Part shown: positions 1 through 6,136 of the stretch, in pieces | How the letters are laid out: each line of letters begins with the position of its first letter | How positions within the stretch are numbered: the first letter of the stretch is position 1 | DNA from: Verrucomicrobiota bacterium | Lineage (GTDB): Bacteria > Verrucomicrobiota > Verrucomicrobiia > Verrucomicrobiales > Verrucomicrobiaceae | Assembly (NCBI GenBank): GCA_023429545.1 | Contig: JAEYUU010000195.1 | Location: forward strand, 1-6,136 | Length of the DNA: 6,136 nt | Reading direction: 5' to 3' | The notes under the pieces: generated by a model | Seen by the model: the letters and a program-made list of their open reading frames with translations, nothing else | Told to the model about the DNA's origin: nothing | Database searches by the model: none | Position numbers and translations under genes: made by a program

Positions 1-1517
1 CTTTGTCGCAGCTCATGAACGCGGCAGGGTTGGATGGGAGCGACTGGGAAGACTGGGCGGAAGGTGAACGCCTGCGTTTTCTGGAGAAGGAACTGAAGTC
101 CCCACGTCCCTTCCTGCATGCCAATGCTTCCGCCGGTCCGGAGGCAGATGCGGTGCTGGCGTGTTATCGCGTGCTGGCGGCCCAGCTTGAAACGCATGGG
201 CCTGAGGGCCTCGGTGCACTGATTGTCAGCATGACGCGGCGTCTCTCCGACCTGCTGCTGGTGTACGTGCTGGCCAGAGAGGCTGGCTTGATGAAGCGCA
301 CGCCTGAGGGCCTGGTATGCCAGCTTCCCGTGGTGCCGCTGTTTGAAACAGCAGACGACCTGGAAGGCGGTCCGGAGATGCTGAGGAAGTTTGTGGAGGA
401 GCCGCTGACACGGCGCAGCCTGGAGTTCCACGCGCAACGGGCCGGGAAGCCCGGACGATTGGTGCAACAGCTCATGATAGGATATAGTGACAGCAACAAG
501 GACGCGGGGATCCTGGCGAGCCAGTGGGCGCTGCACTGCGCGCAGTCCCAGCTCACTGCCGCCGGACAGGAGGCAGGGGTGAAGGTGCGCTTCTTCCATG
601 GTCGCGGCGGCACGGTGAGTCGCGGTGCGGGGCCGACGCACCGGTTCCTGGATGCTCTGCCACACGGTTCGCTCTGTGGGGACATCCGCCTGACGGAGCA
701 GGGGGAAACCATCGCGCAGAAGTTTGGCAATCAACCGACGGCTGCCTTCAACCTGGAACTCCTGCTCGCCGGCGTCTCCGCCACGGCGTGCCTGCATGCG
801 CGCGGTCCGGCTCCGGAGCATCCCCTCGCCCCACTCGCGGGCAAGCTGGCCGCCACCTCGCGCACGGCCTACCGAGCCTTGCTGGAAAATGACGGGTTCA
901 TGACCTTCTACCGGCAGGCCACACCGATTGACGCACTGGAGCACAGCCGCATCGGTTCGCGGCCTTCACGACGCACGGGGAAGGCGAGTCTGGATGATCT
1001 TCGTGCCATCCCCTGGGTGTTCTCGTGGAATCAGTCCCGCTTCTACGTGCCTGGCTGGTATGGCACCGGCAGCGCACTGGCCTCGCTCACGGATGAGGAG
1101 TTTGCGCAGCTTGCCGCGGGATTGCGGAGCTGGCCGTTCCTGCACTATGTCATCACGAACGTGGAGTCTTCACTGGCCAGCACGGATCACAGCCTGATGG
1201 CCGCCTATGCCGGACTCGTGGAAGATGGCGAAGTGAGAGACAGGATCTTTGGCCAGATCGAACAGGAGTGGAATCTTACGAGCGTCATGCTGGATCGCCT
1301 GCGTGGCGGTCCCATGCATGAGCTGCGTCCACGCATGTGGAAGACACTTGAGCTTCGCGCCGCGGCACTACGGACCTTGCATCAGCAGCAAATCGATCTG
1401 CTGCGTGAATGGCGCGCCTTGCTGAACAGCGGTGATGAGGCTGCGTCGAATGCGCTGCTGCCCGAGGTGCTGCTCAGCGTGAATGCGATCGCGAGCGGAT
1501 TGCGCACGACGGGTTAA
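1..1517 (+). CDS. ppc: Phosphoenolpyruvate carboxylase, C-terminal half (5' end outside window)
   Basis: This cytoplasmic enzyme adds bicarbonate to phosphoenolpyruvate to give oxaloacetate, refilling the TCA cycle and aspartate-family synthesis. The frame is open from the left edge (first full codon at 3), so no start is visible; the 504 codons seen are roughly the C-terminal 55% of a usual 880-940 residue protein. Fragment residues 113-116 LFET (metal-binding Glu115), 161-169 YSDSNKDAG (Asp163 metal, Lys166), 198-203 FHGRGG with Arg201 and Arg207, 227-235 DIRLTEQGE and 318-324 GSRPSRR are the family's active-site blocks; the catalytic His of the N-terminal half lies off-window. The glycine-rich loop reads SRGAGPTH instead of the common GRGGxP, as I recall for the subfamily in Planctomycetes and Verrucomicrobia. 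The C-terminus is RTTG, not the usual RNTG. It converges on guaB, and no partner gene is visible. Confidence 0.97.
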   Translation, partial: LSQLMNAAGLDGSDWEDWAEGERLRFLEKELKSPRPFLHANASAGPEADAVLACYRVLAAQLETHGPEGLGALIVSMTRRLSDLLLVYVLAREAGLMKRTPEGLVCQLPVVPLFETADDLEGGPEMLRKFVEEPLTRRSLEFHAQRAGKPGRLVQQLMIGYSDSNKDAGILASQWALHCAQSQLTAAGQEAGVKVRFFHGRGGTVSRGAGPTHRFLDALPHGSLCGDIRLTEQGETIAQKFGNQPTAAFNLELLLAGVSATACLHARGPAPEHPLAPLAGKLAATSRTAYRALLENDGFMTFYRQATPIDALEHSRIGSRPSRRTGKASLDDLRAIPWVFSWNQSRFYVPGWYGTGSALASLTDEEFAQLAAGLRSWPFLHYVITNVESSLASTDHSLMAAYAGLVEDGEVRDRIFGQIEQEWNLTSVMLDRLRGGPMHELRPRMWKTLELRAAALRTLHQQQIDLLREWRALLNSGDEAASNALLPEVLLSVNAIASGLRTTG

Positions 1518-1562
1518 GGGTCCGAGGCAAGGAACCCGATTTTAGTGGCGGTGTTCAACAAT

Positions 1563-1600
1563 TTCTGGGAGCACTGACTCGAAGGCCAGCGCTCCCAGAA
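1563..1600. terminator. Hairpin between convergent ppc and guaB, probable bidirectional terminator
   Basis: A perfect 10 bp inverted repeat, TTCTGGGAGC (1563-1572) and GCTCCCAGAA (1591-1600), encloses 18 nt. After one A/C mismatch the stem can continue with CTG (1574-1576) paired to CAG (1587-1589). It starts 46 nt after the ppc stop and, read on the minus strand, 18 nt after the guaB stop, which is where a shared terminator is expected. Neither strand has a U-tract behind the stem (GGGTTGTG on plus, ATTGTTGAAC on minus), so it is not a textbook Rho-independent terminator. It may end transcription in a U-tract-independent way or protect 3' ends. The inverted repeat is certain; the function is inferred from position. 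Confidence 0.6.
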
Positions 1601-1617
1601 GGGTTGTGTAAAACTTA

Positions 1618-3075
1618 TCAACCCACCTCGTAGTTCACCGGTTCCTCGGTGATGGTGATGTCGTGGGGATGGCTTTCCTTCAGACCACCTGCGGTGATCT
1701 GGACGAAGTTCGCCTTCTCGCGCAACTCGGCGAGGGTGTTCGCGCCCACGTATCCCATGCCGCTGCGGAGACCCCCCATGAGCTGGAAGATTACGTCGGA
1801 GAGAGGGCCCTTGAATGGCACACGGGCTTCCACGCCTTCCGGCACGAGCTTGCCGCTGGAGTTCTGGCCGTAGCGGTCGCCTGCGCCCTTGCGCATCGCC
1901 TTGAGGGACCCCATGCCGCGGTACTCCTTGAAGGTGCGCCCCTGGAGACGCACGGTGGCGCCGGGGCTTTCGGCCGTGCCTGCCAGCAAGGAACCGATCA
2001 TCACGAAATCCGCGCCTGCGGCCATGGCTTTCACCACGTCGCCGGAGTAGCGCACCCCGCCATCGGAGATGACAGTCACCCCGCGGCTGCGGCAGACTTC
2101 GGCAGTCTCCTGCACGGCGGTGAACTGCGGCATACCCACGCCGGAGATGACCCGCGTGGTGCAGATGGATCCAGGGCCCACACCCACCTTGATGGCGGAC
2201 GCTCCAGCATCGCAAAGGTCGCGCGCGCCTTCCTTGGTGACCACGTTGCCCGCGACTATCGGCGTGCGATCACCCAAGGCTGCGCGGAGCTGTTCAATGA
2301 CCCGAATGACCCGCATGGTGTGGCCCGTGGCCGCGTCGATGAACACAGCATCCGCACCGGCGGCCTGCATCGCAAGCGCGCGATCCACACAGTCCTCGCC
2401 TACCCCCACAGCGGCCCCCACGCGGAGACGGCCCTGATCATCCTTGGCGGCGTTGGTAAACATCTGGCGCTTCTCGATGTCCTGCTTTGTGATGAGGCCC
2501 ACGAGATGTCCCGCAGCGTCCGCGAGCGGGAGCTTCTCAATGCGGTTGATCCACAGGATCTTCAGCGCTTCTTCCCAAGTGGTGTCGGGCTTGCCAACCG
2601 CGAGTTTTTCGCGGGGCGTCATGATCTCGCGAATGGGCGTGTTCGCATCTTCCAGGTACCACATGTCGCGGCTGGTGACCATGCCCACGAGCAGGCCCTT
2701 TTCGCCCACGACGGGGAATCCGCTCACGCCCTTCTCGCGCATGAGCCAGGAGACTTCGCCAAGAGTGGTGTTCGCTTTTACGGTCAGGGGATTGTAGATG
2801 ACCGTATTTTCCGAGCGCTTCACGCGGGAAACCTGCTCCGCCTGGTAGTCGATGGGGCAGGCGCGGTGGATGACCCCCATGCCGCCCTCACGTGCCAGCG
2901 CAATGGCCAGCTCGCTTTCCGTGACCGTGTCCATGGCGGACGAGAGCACGGGAATATTCAGCGGCAGGGTGGGGGTCAGACTGGTGCCCAGCTGAACCTC
3001 TCCCGGCAGTACTGCACTTTTTCCCGGGAGGAGAAGAACGTCATCGAATGACAGAGACAAAGGAATCGCGCCCAT
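1618..3075 (-). CDS. guaB: Inosine-5'-monophosphate dehydrogenase
   Basis: This enzyme oxidises IMP to XMP with NAD+, the first committed step of GMP synthesis. The 485-residue product matches the usual bacterial length (about 488). The N-terminal block [13 protein letters not shown] (8-20) opens the TIM barrel. A Bateman module of two CBS domains fills about 95-205, with CBS-type MTSRD (132-136) and ITKQD (195-199). The catalytic loop GPGSICTTR carries nucleophile Cys305, SDGG (337-340) follows, and the mobile flap KGAGDRYGQ holds the Arg401-Tyr402 pair. The C-terminus has the typical [11 protein letters not shown]. The NAD-site motif, normally D(S/T)(A/S)(H/Q)GH, reads DAATGH (247-252). The frame stays open to 3291, but ATG 3075 is chosen because homology begins there and AGG sits 6 nt upstream (AGGTGG, 3084-3079). 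guaA is not next to it, so guaB appears to be a separate unit. Confidence 0.97.
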   Translation of the reverse strand: MGAIPLSLSFDDVLLLPGKSAVLPGEVQLGTSLTPTLPLNIPVLSSAMDTVTESELAIALAREGGMGVIHRACPIDYQAEQVSRVKRSENTVIYNPLTVKANTTLGEVSWLMREKGVSGFPVVGEKGLLVGMVTSRDMWYLEDANTPIREIMTPREKLAVGKPDTTWEEALKILWINRIEKLPLADAAGHLVGLITKQDIEKRQMFTNAAKDDQGRLRVGAAVGVGEDCVDRALAMQAAGADAVFIDAATGHTMRVIRVIEQLRAALGDRTPIVAGNVVTKEGARDLCDAGASAIKVGVGPGSICTTRVISGVGMPQFTAVQETAEVCRSRGVTVISDGGVRYSGDVVKAMAAGADFVMIGSLLAGTAESPGATVRLQGRTFKEYRGMGSLKAMRKGAGDRYGQNSSGKLVPEGVEARVPFKGPLSDVIFQLMGGLRSGMGYVGANTLAELREKANFVQITAGGLKESHPHDITITEEPVNYEVG

Positions 3076-3078
3076 GTT

Positions 3079-3112
3079 CCACCTAAGCGATTGTCGGGAG
3101 TTTGTCAGGTGG
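3079..3112 (-). promoter_or_regulatory. guaB ribosome-binding site paired in a leader hairpin
   Basis: On the guaB strand the Shine-Dalgarno AGGTGG (3084-3079) ends 3 nt before the ATG. Just upstream, CCACCTGA (3112-3105) pairs with TTAGGTGG (3086-3079) over 8 bp including one G-U, leaving an 18 nt loop that could form a small CGA/TCG stem. The stem covers the entire ribosome-binding site, so folding should reduce translation initiation. The pairing is seen directly; a regulatory role (protein, ligand, temperature or coupled folding) is inferred. I do not recognise a known purine riboswitch here. Confidence 0.5.
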
Positions 3113-3127
3113 TTTTTTAGGAAGCGT

Positions 3128-3145
3128 GAATGCGGGGAGGCATTC
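3128..3145 (-). other. Small inverted repeat in the guaB leader
   Basis: GAATGC and GCATTC form a perfect 6 bp stem around the loop CTCCCC on the guaB strand, 53 nt upstream of the start codon and 15 nt upstream of the ribosome-binding-site hairpin. The loop contains CUCC, similar to the 16S anti-Shine-Dalgarno tail. It could be an operator if the promoter lies here, or a leader RNA hairpin if transcription begins further upstream. I found no convincing -10/-35 pair in 3076-3256, so the transcription start is unknown. Confidence 0.35.
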
Positions 3146-3256
3146 TTAACCACTAATGAACACTGACGAGGGCGAACGAACGCGAGCCCGGCATGATGCA
3201 GCCCTCTCAGGGTGTGCACCACGCAGCACGCGTTTCCAAGGTTTTGTTCCAGAGCG

Positions 3257-4390
3257 TTACACCACCGGCTTACGGGGATCCTGATCTTCACCGCGCTTCG
3301 GTGAGGTCTTGGGCTTGCGGCGGGGTACGATTTCCTCCTGCAGGATGCGATCCTCGACGAGGGGCTTGACGCCGGACTCGGGCTTCGGGTGCTTCTCGGT
3401 CCAGGCGCGCTGTTCCTTGTATTTGGTGAGGCGATCGGCGAGTTCCTTCTCCAGTTTGGAACGGTCCTCGTCCGAGTACTCCTTCTCCTTGTCCTCGCTG
3501 AACATCACCAGGGCCTTGGTCTGGAGCTGGACGGCTTCGCCGTATTTGCCATCGCGCGCAAGGGCGGCGGCTAGGGTATCCACCACCTGGTAGTCCTGCT
3601 TCTGCATCTTGTCGACGGCGCTGCGGGCAAACTCCACGGCGGTGGCGCCATCGTGGAAGGTTTCATCCGGGCATACGGAAAGGAACCACGCGAGGTCATT
3701 GCGTGCCCAAGGATCCTCAGAGCGGGCGGCGCGGCGGTACCAAGCCTCCGCACGGCGGTAGTCCAGTGGCACGCCGGTGCCGGTGTAATACATGTACGCA
3801 AGGTGCGTCATGGCGCGGATGAGACCATTCTGCGCTGCCTTCAAGTACCACTTCGCGGCTTCGGGAGTGTTTTTTTCGACACCGCTCCCCTTTTCCAGCT
3901 TCCAGGCATAGAGGGCTTGGGAGGGGGCAAACTCTTGATGGGCGGCGCGCTCGAGCCATTTCATGGCTTCCTCGGGGTTCTTGTCGACACCTTTGCCGGA
4001 CTCATAACATTCTGCCAGATTCTGCTGGGCAAGCGGGAAGCCGTACTTGGCGGCCTTTTCATACCACTCGAAGGCCTTTTTCTCGTCCTTCACCACACCC
4101 ACACCCTCTTCGTGCAAAGTGCCAAGGGCATTCATCGCCGCGAGATTATGCTGGTCAGCGGATTTCTGAAGCCATTCGGCGGCCTTCTTTTCGTCCTTGC
4201 CGAAACCTTCGCCGCCCAGATATCGCACGCCCAGTTCGAACTGCGCGTCGGCATTCCCGCGGTCTGCAAGCTGCTGAAGCGCAGAAGCGTCAAATTTGTC
4301 CGCCTCCGGAGCATCAGACCCAAATTGGGCATGCACAGGCAGGGCGATAAGCGCCAGCAGGGCAGCGAACCAAAGGCAGCGTTGTTTCAT
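3257..4390 (-). CDS. Secreted SEL1/TPR-repeat protein
   Basis: This is a 377-residue exported repeat protein, probably a scaffold for protein contacts in the periplasm; its partner is unknown. Residues 1-21 are a signal peptide (basic KQR, hydrophobic core from CLWFAALLALIAL, cleavage after VHA). Five consecutive 36-residue SEL1 repeats fill about 46-225, each with the pattern A...LG..Y..G.GV..D...A..WY.KAA. A TPR-like module follows (about 230-295), marked by LAWFLSVCPD and DTLAAALARDGKYGEAV, a combination common in Planctomycetes and Verrucomicrobia. Residues 298-334 are charged and probably helical, and the tail (about 355-377) is rich in Lys, Arg and Pro. ATG 4390 is chosen because it places the signal peptide at the N-terminus, although the frame is open to 4615. 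There is no Shine-Dalgarno at normal spacing, and a good -10 lies 7 nt upstream. No lipobox is seen. Confidence 0.9.
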   Translation of the reverse strand: MKQRCLWFAALLALIALPVHAQFGSDAPEADKFDASALQQLADRGNADAQFELGVRYLGGEGFGKDEKKAAEWLQKSADQHNLAAMNALGTLHEEGVGVVKDEKKAFEWYEKAAKYGFPLAQQNLAECYESGKGVDKNPEEAMKWLERAAHQEFAPSQALYAWKLEKGSGVEKNTPEAAKWYLKAAQNGLIRAMTHLAYMYYTGTGVPLDYRRAEAWYRRAARSEDPWARNDLAWFLSVCPDETFHDGATAVEFARSAVDKMQKQDYQVVDTLAAALARDGKYGEAVQLQTKALVMFSEDKEKEYSDEDRSKLEKELADRLTKYKEQRAWTEKHPKPESGVKPLVEDRILQEEIVPRRKPKTSPKRGEDQDPRKPVV

Positions 4391-4397
4391 GCTAAAG

Positions 4398-4425
4398 ATC
4401 ATAACCTCAACCATACGCTTCACAA
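4398..4425 (-). promoter_or_regulatory. Candidate sigma70-type promoter giving a leaderless SEL1-gene mRNA
   Basis: On the minus strand TTGTGA (4425-4420, 4 of 6 to TTGACA) and TATGAT (4403-4398, 5 of 6 to TATAAT) are separated by 16 bp. The -10 box ends 7 nt before the ATG at 4390, so transcription would begin at or next to the A of the start codon. The nearest Shine-Dalgarno-like GAGG lies 14 nt upstream of that ATG and overlaps the promoter spacer. The match is by eye, and single promoter matches of this quality do arise by chance. Confidence 0.4.
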
Positions 4426-4557
4426 CACCAGACCTCGCGTGCATTTTTCGTGCCCGGTGACTTGGCGGCAGTATGAATGGCGACTCAGACGGTGTGGTGA
4501 CAGAGATTGCCTCAGCTGCCTTGACTATCTGAATGGTCGTAATGGAAGGGCTATGGA

Positions 4558-4607
4558 GTGCGCCACGGTGAGGGGCCTCCGGAGAGACTTCCACACTCGT
4601 GGCGCAC
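4558..4607 (-). terminator. Long hairpin after the flavoprotein gene, possible terminator
   Basis: GTGCGCCACG (4558-4567) and CGTGGCGCAC (4598-4607) form a perfect 10 bp, very GC-rich stem. After a one-base bulge at 4597 a further 3 bp form (GTG 4568-4570 with CAC 4594-4596). The 30 nt inside also contain the palindrome CTCCGGAG (4577-4584). It begins 14 nt beyond the oxidoreductase stop on the same strand, a terminator position, but the sequence behind it (CTCCATAGCC) has no U-tract. It may be a U-less terminator, a 3' stabilising structure or a dispersed palindromic repeat. It also lies upstream of the SEL1 gene. The rest of the 4391-4621 gap shows no gene. Confidence 0.5.
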
Positions 4608-4621
4608 CGCACCATGCGAGT

Positions 4622-5899
4622 TTACGCTGCGGCAACTTCCTGGGCCTCGAGAGGCTCGCCGTAGGGGAGATCATCCGGCAGCGGCACGAACTCCCGGATC
4701 TTGTCCCAGAGGCCGCTGAAGTCCTTGTTCACATCGCCGGAGAGACAATCGGTGATTTCGCCCGCGGCTTCGGGATACTTCTTGATGACTTCACGGAAGG
4801 AGAACTTCGGATCGTAGAAGGCGTACACCAGCTTGCGCATGTTCTCCACGCCGAAGCGGACGGTCTTGCCATACTCCTCGAAGCGTGAAGGCGAGAGGTC
4901 ACCTTCCAGGAGGCCTTTGTGGATCTCTTCCGCAGCAAGCTGGCCGCTCTTGAGAGCGAGCATGACGCCGCTGCTGAAGACCGGGTCGAGGAAGGCCAGG
5001 GCGTCACCCACCAGAAGCAGGCCCGGTGCGGCGCAATACTTGGAATGGCGGGAGTACTCGCTGGTCACGAAATACTGGCCGGTGGACTCACCTTCGGAGA
5101 GGAACTTTTTGATCCACTGATTCTCTTCGATCTCCCGGTTGAAGATCGCCTTCGGATCCTTCACGCCGTCGCGGGTGAGGTATTTGCCTTCAGCCACGAT
5201 ACCCACGCTGGTCATCTGGTCGTGCTGGGGGATGTGCCAGAACCATCCCTTGTCAGGGATGTAGGCCACGGTGGTATCACCTTCATCGATGCCTTCACCG
5301 CGCTTCGAGCCCTTGTAGTAGGTCCACACGGCGATCTTGTTCAGATAGGGATCGTTCATGCGCCAGCCGCGGCGGTTGGAGGTGAAGGCCTCCTTGCCCG
5401 TGCAGTCCAGCGTGATGGGCGCGCGCAGTTCATAGGTGCGGCCGCTCTTGTCCGTGGCCTCCACGCCCACGACCGTTTCGCCGTCCATGAGGAGCTGTTT
5501 CACCGTGGTTTCTTCGCGCACCTCGGCGCCTTTCTCGCGGGCGTTGTCCAGGAGCATCTGGTCAAACTCCGAGCGCAGGACCTGCCACGTCTGGGCGACG
5601 GTGTCCTTGTCATAGCGGTTGAAGAAATAGAAGGGCTGGGAGCGCTTCCCGTCCGGCTGCACGAAGGTCACGCTGTACTTCTTCACGAAGTGGGACTTCC
5701 TCATTTTCGGGATCATGCCGATGCGCTCCAGCGGCTGGAAGGTGAAAGGGATGAGCGATTCGCCGATGTGGTACCGCGGAAACTTCTCACGCTCGAGGAT
5801 TACCACTTTGTGTCCGTATTCGCCGAGGATGGCGGCAGTGCAGGCGCCGGCAGGGCCGCCGCCGATGATGATGGCATCATAGTTCGATGAGTTATTCAT
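4622..5899 (-). CDS. FAD-dependent oxidoreductase, flavin-halogenase-like
   Basis: This 425-residue cytoplasmic flavoprotein belongs to the PHBH-fold monooxygenase/halogenase superfamily; PVC-group homologues are often named 'tryptophan halogenase' without biochemical proof. FAD-binding marks are GGGPAG (13-18) with Glu36 at the end of strand 2, FPRYHIGESLIPF (40-52), Arg109 in VLRSEFDQML, DCTG (165-168) and GDALAFLDPVFSSG (298-311). Two halogenase signatures are present: WFWHIP (219-224) fits WxWxIP, and Lys74 in KKYSVTF falls near the lysine that handles hypohalous acid in halogenases. Against that, the length is below the 500-540 of tryptophan halogenases and no carrier protein or biosynthetic cluster is visible, so a reductase or hydroxylase such as a geranylgeranyl-reductase relative remains possible. 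ATG 5899 is chosen because it lies just before the Rossmann strand; neither it nor ATG 5920 has a Shine-Dalgarno. It is transcribed away from a LysR regulator. Confidence 0.85.
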   Translation of the reverse strand: MNNSSNYDAIIIGGGPAGACTAAILGEYGHKVVILEREKFPRYHIGESLIPFTFQPLERIGMIPKMRKSHFVKKYSVTFVQPDGKRSQPFYFFNRYDKDTVAQTWQVLRSEFDQMLLDNAREKGAEVREETTVKQLLMDGETVVGVEATDKSGRTYELRAPITLDCTGKEAFTSNRRGWRMNDPYLNKIAVWTYYKGSKRGEGIDEGDTTVAYIPDKGWFWHIPQHDQMTSVGIVAEGKYLTRDGVKDPKAIFNREIEENQWIKKFLSEGESTGQYFVTSEYSRHSKYCAAPGLLLVGDALAFLDPVFSSGVMLALKSGQLAAEEIHKGLLEGDLSPSRFEEYGKTVRFGVENMRKLVYAFYDPKFSFREVIKKYPEAAGEITDCLSGDVNKDFSGLWDKIREFVPLPDDLPYGEPLEAQEVAAA

Positions 5900-6032
5900 A
5901 AGGTGCGTGGCTTGGGGCATTTGGGTGGTGAGTGTCAATTTGATGAGAATAGGCCGTGCGTTCTGATAGCGGAAATCCAATCTTGCAATCGCAGTGATGC
6001 CGTGATGATCTAAAGGGCGACTATCTCCCAGC
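5900..6032. promoter_or_regulatory. Divergent intergenic region between flavoprotein and LysR-type genes
   Basis: These 133 bp must hold the start signals for both divergent genes if the chosen starts are right. A perfect TTGACA lies on the minus strand at 5938-5933, but no acceptable -10 follows at 16-18 bp. A short direct repeat, GTGATG at 5994-5999 and 6002-6007, and CAATC repeated at 5978-5982 and 5986-5990 lie in the half nearer the LysR gene. I could not pick a convincing palindromic T-N11-A LysR box. Regulation of the flavoprotein from here is inferred from the gene arrangement only. Confidence 0.4.
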
Positions 6033-6136
6033 ATGGAACTCCGCCTTCTCCGATACTTTCAAGCCGTAGCCGAGGAACTCAGCTTCTCCCGGGCTGCGGA
6101 GAAGTTACGCATCGCACAACCGGCGCTGAGCCGGGC
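6033..6136 (+). CDS. LysR-family transcriptional regulator, N-terminal fragment (runs off window)
   Basis: The ATG at 6033 opens 34 complete codons to the right edge. The product starts [15 protein letters not shown] and continues with [19 protein letters not shown], the N-terminal winged helix-turn-helix of LysR-type regulators: MELRxLRYF begins helix 1, SFSRAAEKL is helix 2 and IAQPALSR is the DNA-recognition helix. The effector-binding domain lies outside the window, so the ligand cannot be guessed. It is divergent from the flavoprotein gene, a common arrangement for LysR regulators and their targets. An AGGG lies 15 nt upstream, too far for a normal Shine-Dalgarno. The start matches the family N-terminus. 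Confidence 0.92.
   Translation, partial: MELRLLRYFQAVAEELSFSRAAEKLRIAQPALSR

Noticed and set aside
1663..3051. Long open frame (462 codons) on the plus strand opposite guaB
   Set aside because: It is antisense to an intact, strongly conserved guaB and has no recognisable domain; long antisense frames are expected in GC-rich coding DNA.
3185..3245. Small palindromes (GCATGATGC, GGTGTGCACC) after the SEL1 stop as a terminator
   Set aside because: The stems are only about 4 bp with very short loops and no U-tract; too weak to call.
3076..3291. In-frame N-terminal extension of guaB by 72 codons
   Set aside because: The extra residues resemble no part of IMP dehydrogenase, overlap the SEL1 stop region, and the 3075 start has a good ribosome-binding site.
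4391..4615. In-frame N-terminal extension of the SEL1 protein by 75 codons
   Set aside because: It would bury the clear signal peptide inside the protein and run through the 4558-4607 inverted repeat.
3653..4888. 411-codon plus-strand frame across the SEL1 gene, the gap and the start of the flavoprotein 3' end
   Set aside because: It runs antisense through two real genes and has no family resemblance; a shadow frame.
4919..5890. 323-codon plus-strand frame opposite the flavoprotein gene
   Set aside because: It is the antisense shadow of a gene with clear FAD-binding motifs, and its product is not recognisable.
5933..5938. Perfect TTGACA on the minus strand as a flavoprotein promoter
   Set aside because: No -10-like hexamer lies at 16-18 bp spacing, so the hexamer alone does not support a promoter.

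Overview
This GC-rich window carries five protein genes and looks like ordinary chromosome rather than an accessory island. There are no transposases, phage genes, CRISPR arrays, tRNAs or rRNAs. The gene content and the wording of several proteins suggest a bacterium of the Planctomycetes-Verrucomicrobia group, most likely a verrucomicrobium. The main cues are a PEP carboxylase with an SRGAGPTH-type loop, a halogenase-like flavoprotein with an FPRYHIGESLIPF signature, and a SEL1/TPR protein with a 'LAWFLSVCPD...DTLAAALA' module. This assignment comes from remembered family resemblance, not a search.

Layout, left to right. Positions 1-1517 (+) hold the C-terminal half of phosphoenolpyruvate carboxylase, cut by the window edge. 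It converges on guaB (IMP dehydrogenase, 1618-3075, -), and the 100 bp between their stop codons contain a strong hairpin. Upstream of guaB, 3076-3256 is a non-coding leader with two inverted repeats; one of them pairs with the guaB ribosome-binding site. Next comes a secreted SEL1-repeat protein (3257-4390, -), whose start lies directly behind a good -10/-35 pair, which suggests a leaderless message. A 231 bp gap (4391-4621) holds another perfect 10 bp inverted repeat just after the stop of the next gene. That gene is an FAD-dependent, halogenase-like oxidoreductase (4622-5899, -). A 133 bp divergent intergenic region separates it from the first 34 codons of a LysR-type regulator (6033 to the right edge, +).

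Two genes are core metabolism: anaplerotic oxaloacetate supply and the first committed step to GMP. Nothing links them functionally to each other or to the SEL1 protein. The only pair whose arrangement suggests a working relationship is the LysR regulator and the divergent flavoprotein, since LysR genes often control the gene transcribed away from them. I see no clearly new multi-gene system. The points worth following up are the guaB leader hairpin, changes at the PEP carboxylase feedback-inhibitor site, an altered NAD-site motif in IMP dehydrogenase, the possible leaderless SEL1 gene, and two long inverted repeats without U-tracts in terminator positions.
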